A stretch of DNA of 64,000 nucleotides from Diphasiastrum complanatum (lineage: Eukaryota; Streptophyta; Lycopodiopsida; Lycopodiales; Lycopodiaceae), in assembly GCA_029204225.1 (NCBI GenBank), contig MU831547.1:124001-188000 (forward strand). Reading direction: 5' to 3'. The first letter of the stretch is position 1; each line of letters opens with the position of its first letter. The notes under the pieces are model-generated. The model did not search any database, was not told where the DNA came from, and saw nothing but the letters and a program-made list of their open reading frames with translations. A program made the translations under genes and the position numbers. Below, piece by piece: positions 57,289 to 64,000 of the stretch.

Positions 57289-59262
57289 GACTTTTGGCGT
57301 CGTTGTCGGGGAGCACAGCCAACCAGAGAGTTATTTGTCACTACAATGTTTGTTGGTTATTTTCTAGGAGGAAATGCTATGAAGTTTTGATGCTATGATG
57401 CTGCTATTTTAAATTGGCTTTTATCCAGCAACCATGCTATTCAGCCTGAGGCGGGAGAAGATTTTCATATATATTTTTATATCTTCTATTTACTCAATAT
57501 AGTTCAAAAGTACTTTTGTTGTAGCAGAATGTCTACGTACTGAAGTTTATCCTACACCTACTCAGAAGTTGTGCATAACTCATTCTTCATGTCTTGATAT
57601 GAAATTTGGTTATGTGAAATTGAGGGAGCGTTATGACCAGTCTACTATCTATGCCCAGTCTATGAAATTTCATATTGAAGGACGGATTTCTTCTGACAAT
57701 TTATGTGGACTTGGCAAATCTGTCCACTTGATTCCTATTTGCTCTATGCTATTTGTGGAAGATTCCTTTGATTATAAAGAACTGGCTCATTTCAGCAGAT
57801 GTTGTGATCCAAATATTTTCATATTTTCAGAAGAAATTATGGCCAAGTTATTTTTTAGCCAAATTGCCCTCCATATTTTGTCGGCTGCTACAATAGTGAA
57901 GTTGTGGCATTTCAGATACTTTCGTCCACCTTGAGAAAAGAGGGTAAAAAAAAAATTATTTATTTTAAAAAAATTTATTTTCTATTTATTATAGTTTTTA
58001 ATATTAATTTTTATCTGTTTTTAATTTTCATCTGAAGATCTATCGTTATGTAAATAAGATTCTGGTTTTAAGTAAGCAAATACTATATCTATGCTTTTTC
58101 AGAATCTGTTCTTTTCTATATTCTTTGTTTTGTTTTATTTTATTTTATTTATAGATCCTCGGTGTTTATTTATTTATTGGTTTCAAATGGTACTGAGATA
58201 TTGTTTCAAGACTGTACTATGGTGCTGATCCAGTTAATGACGATATATTTGTTGGTGACCATTTTTATTACTGAAGGCCTTTATATATTTTTGGAGGCAC
58301 TTTTTTGGCTTATCGACACTCTGTGCCGAGTTCGTTCGTAAGTTCAAGTGATACTTTCTTTGGGCATTCTAAACAGCGAGCTATTATTCTAAGTTCCAAT
58401 GTTGTGCTGACTACATGGGTGGAGGCCATTTAATTGGGGAAAAGACCTAAAGCTTTTTGTTTAAGTTGCAAAAGATATATTTATGGGCACTCTTCTAAGT
58501 TATGTACGCTACCTTATTCTAAGGTCCCTAATTGACCTAGCTTCAAGTTGGACATGAAGATTTAATGCCAAGGCCGGCACCGAGCATTATAAAATCGGAT
58601 CATACCTTCCTCTTCTTCGAGTCTTCAACGACCAGCATGTTTCTCTCTCATCAAATAGGATTCAAGCCTGCTCTCTCACTCTCTTTCTTATGTGGAGAGA
58701 GAGAGAGAGAGAGAGAGATGGCGGTGAGTCCTCAGTTGTTTTCGAATGGGTTGCCTGTGCCCTTTGGAGACGAGCTTTTTGTGCTCACCTGCGAAGGTGT
58801 GGAGTGTCAAGCGGACAAGATGTTAGATTTCTTATGCTGAGCATCCTGAAAACCGAAGGCCGACTACATGTTTTGGACCTTCACATTTTTCCCCTTTGAG
58901 ATTTTTTGTGCCTTAAACGCTTTTAAGGCACCTTTGCCTTTTTCGCAATTTTTCCTACCTTCGCCTTTTTCCCTGCCTTCGCTCTAGAGGCACCTTCGAG
59001 ATTTACATACCTTTAGTCTAAGGGCACCTTTGGGTTTTTCGGGTTTTTCCAACAGTGGCAAATGGACGTCGCCAACTTATCATCAACCCTAAAAACAGCT
59101 GGACTTTGTACATATACAAAGACTGGCATAAATAACATTCAAGGCTTATAAGATATTTGTCTCTTGACACTTGTAAATATATATACTAGCTGAATCAAGC
59201 TATGTAAGTGTTCTTTTTAATCAGAGTTATCTGTAGCCAACGTTATCACGCTCAACAAGCTG

Positions 59263-61439
59263 GCTCATCTCTCATTGACAAACTCGATGGAGATAATTAC
59301 CATCTCTGAAAATTCAAAATGAAGGTTATACTTCTAGCCAAAGGACTGTGGGACATCGTTGATGGTACGGAGCTCAAACCAAAAGGTGATACAGCCATCA
59401 TTACCAAGTGGAGACTGAGAGATGGCATTTGCCATGATCACCCTCAACATCAAGGATACTCAGATCAACCACATACGTGCTGCTCAGACTGCTAAGGATG
59501 CATAGGACATCCTAGCAACTCTCTATGACATCAGGGACGTCACTTCCAAGCTTCATTTGAGGAAGAAATTCTCCACCCTCAGAATGTCTGATGTAGATAG
59601 TGTTTCGAGTCATCTCAACACCTTCAAAAATTTTATGGAGCAGATGACTGCAACTGGCTCAGTCATAGAAGATTTCGATGCCTGAAGCTACGAAAATTGG
59701 GTAATGGCAATTTCTACCCAGGAGCACCTCACTCTATCAAGAGTAATTTCGCTGCTCCTACAAGAGGAGATCAGAAGATTAACATCCTCCTCAGGCTCAG
59801 AATCGGGTCCTCAAGCTCTATATTCAAAAAATCAGAAGCTTAGATCCAAGAGTTCTACAAAGTCAGACTATATTGACAAGAAGAGCAACACGCAGTCTGG
59901 ACCAAATTTTGGTTCAGATCAAATTCAAGCTCTTCATCATTCCAACCAGTGCAGAAACTTTTCTACAAATACTGTAAGAGGACTGACCTTGAAATCAAGG
60001 ACTGCCGAACTTTGAAATACAACAACGAAAAGAAGAAGCAGTTCCAACAACAAGCACATAGTGCTACAACCAGTCACTCAAATCAGCAACAAGAAGAAGA
60101 TGAAGCAGTTTTCATGACCAAAGTCGGTAAACAACAGGATATCGATTCCTGGTATCTAGATTCTGGAGCAACTCAACACATGACTCACCATCGTGACTGG
60201 TTCAAAGACTATAAGTCATTCACCCACTCTCGAGTTGTGCAACTTGGAGACAACTCATCACATTCAATCGAAGGTAAAGGAACAGTTAAAGTTGAATTCA
60301 AAAGAGGTGAAGTCAAGCTGATGTCCAATGTTCATCGGCTATTTCCTAGCTCACAAGGCATACAAGCTCTACAATCTGGATACTGAGAAGGCATTCACCA
60401 GTAGAAATGTCATTTTTGTGGAAGACCAGTTCATCGACCACAAAAGAAAAGATGTTGATAAATCTGACCCAAGGATCGAGCAACCAGACAATTCCGATCC
60501 AGGATTTCAACTGCAGAATAATGACATTGGCTTAGACAATGAGTCAGAACCTCAACGAGTCAATCCACATCAGAAAACTGAAGTTCAACCCAAAAGGTCG
60601 AACAGGTCCAGACAGCCTCCATCCAGATTTATGGATGATCCGTTCTGCTACTTTGTGCAAGAACCAACCACCGTTTATGAGGCTATGTCTACTCCTGATG
60701 CTGACTAGAGTGGAAAGCAGCAATGGACACCAAATTCGATTCTCTGGTGGAGAATCAAACATGGACAGTCACTGATCTGCCAAAGGATCAAAACCCAATT
60801 TCATGCAAATGGATATTCAAAGTGAAGTACGATGTTGAAGGAAGGCTAAATTGTTACAAGGCTAGGCTAGTCGCCAAAGGTTTTTCCCAGATTCCAGATC
60901 TGGATTATTCAAAGCCTTTAGTCCAATCATCAAACATGCTTCGATCAACCTACTCCTCTCCTTTGCAGCCGCAACAGATCTTGAAGTCCACCAAATGGAT
61001 GTCCAGACCGCTTTCCTCAATGGAACCATCAAAGAAGAAATCTATATGACGCAGCTAGAGGAATACGAACTCAACGGCAAGCAACAACACCTTGTATGCA
61101 AAATCCACAAGGTGCTCTATGGGCTGAAACAGTCACCCAAAGCATGGTTTCAAAAGATCAATGCATTTCTGATAGAGAATGGTTTTATTCCAAACTCGAC
61201 AGACTCGAATGTCTACTTCAAGTCTGTATCAGATTGCTTCATCATCATCACTCTCTATGTAGATGATACACTCTTATTCAGTAACAATCTGAATCTGATG
61301 AAGGATACAAAATGCATGCTGGCCCAGGAATACAAGATGACTGACATGGGTCCAGCCCACTATTGTCTTGGAATCCAAATCCAATGAGATCGATCCAACA
61401 GATTGATTTTTATCAGTCAGCAACGATATCTCAACAACG
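59263..61439 (+). pseudogene. Copia gag-protease-RT fragment, array unit 2
   Basis: A copy of 53290-55466 with the same inactivating changes: a stop in place of Trp in gag, a damaged zinc knuckle, missing integrase and truncation after ISQQRYLNN. Protease DSGA (about 60150) and RT YVDD (about 61260) motifs are present. Confidence 0.88.
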
Positions 61440-64000
61440 TGTCTTAGCTTGAGTATCAAAGAGCATGTTACAATAGCATGTAGATTTACATGGTTTGAGT
61501 TGTTGGCACAATTTGAGATATTGTTGGCCTATATGTGCCACATGTGTCTACATTAATCCAAGCACCTCCACTTGGAAACGTATCTCAGGCAGACAAGTTT
61601 ATATTCGAATCTAGGTAGACAAGTCTATATTCGAATCTAGGCAGACAACTTCGTATTCGAAGCTAGACTTTACCAGCTAGCGCATTTCCACGCATACTAA
61701 GCTGATGATTTTCAAGGCTTTTTTAGTGCCCCTTCAGACACGAGCTATTGAATATTCGAATGCAGTTGTGTGTCCATCCTCTCTATCGAACCTATCTTTA
61801 TCGACGCTTATTAACAACTATCAGAAGCTTACAGATTCGGATGTTAGACAAACAAACATTCGACCATCAGACAAATATTTAATCTATCAAAGAAATGTTC
61901 GAGTAAACCATTCAACATTCACACTGATGTACGTGGCAGGTGACTGGCCACGTGTAACTTTTTTATGGTCTGGACACAAGCCATAACGTACGTCAAGTAT
62001 CTATCATTGAAGTTTGAAGCCTGTTTTAAAGCTATTGAAAGACAGTCGGCAGCCAGGCGGACCTCGAACATCATATTTGAATTATTGAAGGCTATGTTTA
62101 CACATTTGAAGACACCTTTCAATAACTCATTTCTCTCAATATTTTAGACGCAGAAGATGGGGACTTCATGTATTTCACGCATTATTTGAAGGGCTCTTTT
62201 CAACATGTTTTCTCCAAAAGGGTTGCGTATTGTTTCAATTCCGTTCTCTGCTACGTATTAATAGTTTACTGATGACAAAGCAAGCTGCTTATTTCCAGAT
62301 TGCAGAGGTAGCGTTTCATACCGGACTCTTTCTACGTGGCAGCAAACCATTGAATACCTCACCAAACATGATGTTTCAAATCTTACCGGCGTTCTGCCTA
62401 CTTCTTCAAACACACATATATATAGCAGAGCCCTAGCTCATTCTAATTAATTCATTCATTGTTTTGCATGGTAGAAAACAGGAGTAGAACGCTTGTTGTT
62501 TTCTCTTGTCTGAGCTATTATGGCATAATAAAATACTGTCTGCTGTCTTAATTTAACTTGGATCAATGTAGTGATTCGCCAACTATGTATATGTAGACTG
62601 TATCTTCATAGGATTTTGAAGGAGTGGGTGACAGACACTTTCGGTTTCTCAAGAACGTTATACTGCATTTCAGTTTCTTGTAGAATGAATCACACCCCTG
62701 TTGTTATTGTTTATTCTAACTGATCCTAGGAAATTCATGGTGATTCTGCAGAATAATGGATTCTATGCTATGCATGGATCTATATTTAGAACAAAACCCA
62801 ATATTTAATCGAACTATGTTGTGTTTGGAACTGCTTTATCAAAATAAGTGAGTAGCAAGTTTATGAAGGTTGTTGAGGGTCAACATAGCCCATTGTAAGC
62901 ATTGCCTGCAGCAATCGTTTGGCCTTGTGGCATTCTTGTTTTGGCAAAGTTCAGATCTAAACAGTGAAGCATGTGATCTTAATATTGTGGGGATGTCTAA
63001 TCATTCCGAGTTCGTACTCTTCTCTTGAATCTGGATTTCTTGGTTGAACTGTCTAAATACCATTTTCAATGGCGGTATTGGACGCCTATCCAGAAATGTC
63101 GTCAGACAACCAGCTTTACATTTCCATTTCGTTGGACTTCAAATATAAATTTTTTTTATCTCCAATAATGACATAATACGTCTTTATGATGCTCTCCGTG
63201 GGAATGATAATCATTTATACTACACTTTGACTGACATTTTGGTTCGGTAAGCCATAAACCAGACTTTTGGCGTCGTTGTCGGGGAGCACAGCCAACCAGA
63301 GAGTTATTTGTCACTACAATGTTTGTTGGTTATTTTCTAGGAGGAAATGCTATGAAGTTTTGATGCTATGATGCTGCTATTTTAAATTGGCTTTTATCCA
63401 GCAACCATGCTATTCAGCCTGAGGCGGGAGAAGATTTTCATATATATTTTTATATCTTCTATTTACTCAATATAGTTCAAAAGTACTTTTGTTGTAGCAG
63501 AATGTCTACGTACTGAAGTTTATCCTACACCTACTCAGAAGTTGTGCATAACTCATTCTTCATGTCTTGATATGAAATTTGGTTATGTGAAATTGAGGGA
63601 GCGTTATGACCAGTCTACTATCTATGCCCAGTCTATGAAATTTCATATTGAAGGACGGATTTCTTCTGACAATTTATGTGGACTTGGCAAATCTGTCCAC
63701 TTGATTCCTATTTGCTCTATGCTATTTGTGGAAGATTCCTTTGATTATAAAGAACTGGCTCATTTCAGCAGATGTTGTGATCCAAATATTTTCATATTTT
63801 CAGAAGAAATTATGGCCAAGTTATTTTTTAGCCAAATTGCCCTCCATATTTTGTCGGCTGCTACAATAGTGAAGTTGTGGCATTTCAGATACTTTCGTCC
63901 ACCTTGAGAAAAGAGGGTAAAAAAAAAATTATTTATTTTAAAAAAATTTATTTTCTATTTATTATAGTTTTTAATATTAATTTTTATCTGTTTTTAATTT
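61440..64000 (+). mobile_element. Composite retroelement unit 3 (partial, cut by window end)
   Basis: Repeats the LTR-like block (61440-63261), the primer-like site (63268-63287) and the 121-aa ORF (63542-63907), then continues into the AT-rich region at the window edge. Nearly identical to unit 2 by eye; 63231 is C as in unit 1, where unit 2 has T. Confidence 0.92.

Larger units (their letters stand above)
55467..61439 (+). mobile_element. Composite retroelement unit 2 (complete, 5973 bp)
   Basis: Same order as unit 1: LTR-like block, primer-like site at 57295-57314, 121-aa ORF at 57569-57934, GA tract at 58694, and copia gag-protease-RT fragment from about 59263 to 61439. The stop codons and frameshifts in gag and RT are the same as in unit 1, showing that the units multiplied after the copia part was already dead. 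Confidence 0.92.
49439..64000 (+). repeat. Head-to-tail tandem array of a 5973-bp composite retroelement unit
   Basis: Unit 1 (49439-55466), unit 2 (55467-61439) and partial unit 3 (61440 to the window end) repeat at a spacing of exactly 5973 bp from about 49.7 kb on. By eye only a handful of substitutions separate them, for example 49764 C/T, 52781 T/C and 51285 C versus 57258 T. The first 110-250 bp of unit 1 differ much more, with about 13 differences and a 50-bp insertion. Each unit is: LTR-like block, Tat/Athila-like primer site, non-coding region with one ORF, GA tract, LTR/leader-like segment, and a copia gag-protease-RT fragment without integrase. Confidence 0.95.

Noticed and set aside
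49439-64000. Array as three independent retrotransposon insertions
   Set aside because: Units abut without target duplications and share the same stops and deletions, which independent insertions of a dead element would not produce side by side.

Overview
The window looks like nuclear DNA of a land plant with a large, retrotransposon-rich genome. It holds a spliced three-exon profilin gene with introns of 3.7 and 1.7 kb, a nepenthesin-type secreted aspartic protease gene, and many broken Ty1/copia elements with plant-type tRNA-iMet primer-binding sites. Long introns, long GA/CT tracts and nested copia debris fit a fern or gymnosperm, but the sequence alone does not fix the lineage. No bacterial operons, CRISPR arrays, rRNA or tRNA genes were seen.

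Layout: 1-4568, Copia-1 (minus) with 5' LTR, primer site, gag-protease and two unusual ORFs where integrase/RT should be. 5.3-8.13 kb, a plus-strand gag-like remnant ending in an LTR that carries a ~120-bp CT tract and cuts off Copia-2. 8.13-11.86 kb, Copia-2 (minus), nested inside the RT gene of Copia-3 (11.86-14.79 kb, minus). 14.8-17.6 kb, a coiled-coil ORF, a deleted Copia-4 and a second copy of the sequence seen at positions 1-300. 19.77-21.24 kb, the aspartic protease gene. 23.28-24.03 kb, a large fold-back inverted repeat. 24.08-26.64 kb, Copia-5 (plus), cut off by another LTR-like block that runs to a degenerate primer site at 27.62 kb. 28.06-28.74 kb, phase-compatible exon-like blocks of an unrecognised gene. 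29.16-34.41 kb, a non-autonomous LTR element without gag-pol, with two LTRs, primer site, polypurine tract and a near-perfect 5-bp target duplication. 34.58-34.87 kb, two exons of an Ulp1/SENP-type SUMO protease fragment. 39.70-45.49 kb, profilin (minus). 48.29-49.44 kb, a copia integrase fragment. 49.44 kb to the window end, a head-to-tail array of a 5973-bp composite unit (two full copies and a partial third).

The most unusual features are the composite tandem array (an LTR followed by a Tat/Athila-like primer site but enclosing an integrase-less, truncated copia), the primer-bearing gag-pol-free element with a tRNA-like insertion in one LTR, the fold-back element, and the unexplained long ORFs in Copia-1. 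Only profilin and the aspartic protease look like intact host genes. Everything was read by eye from sequence; homology calls rest on motif recognition, not database searches.
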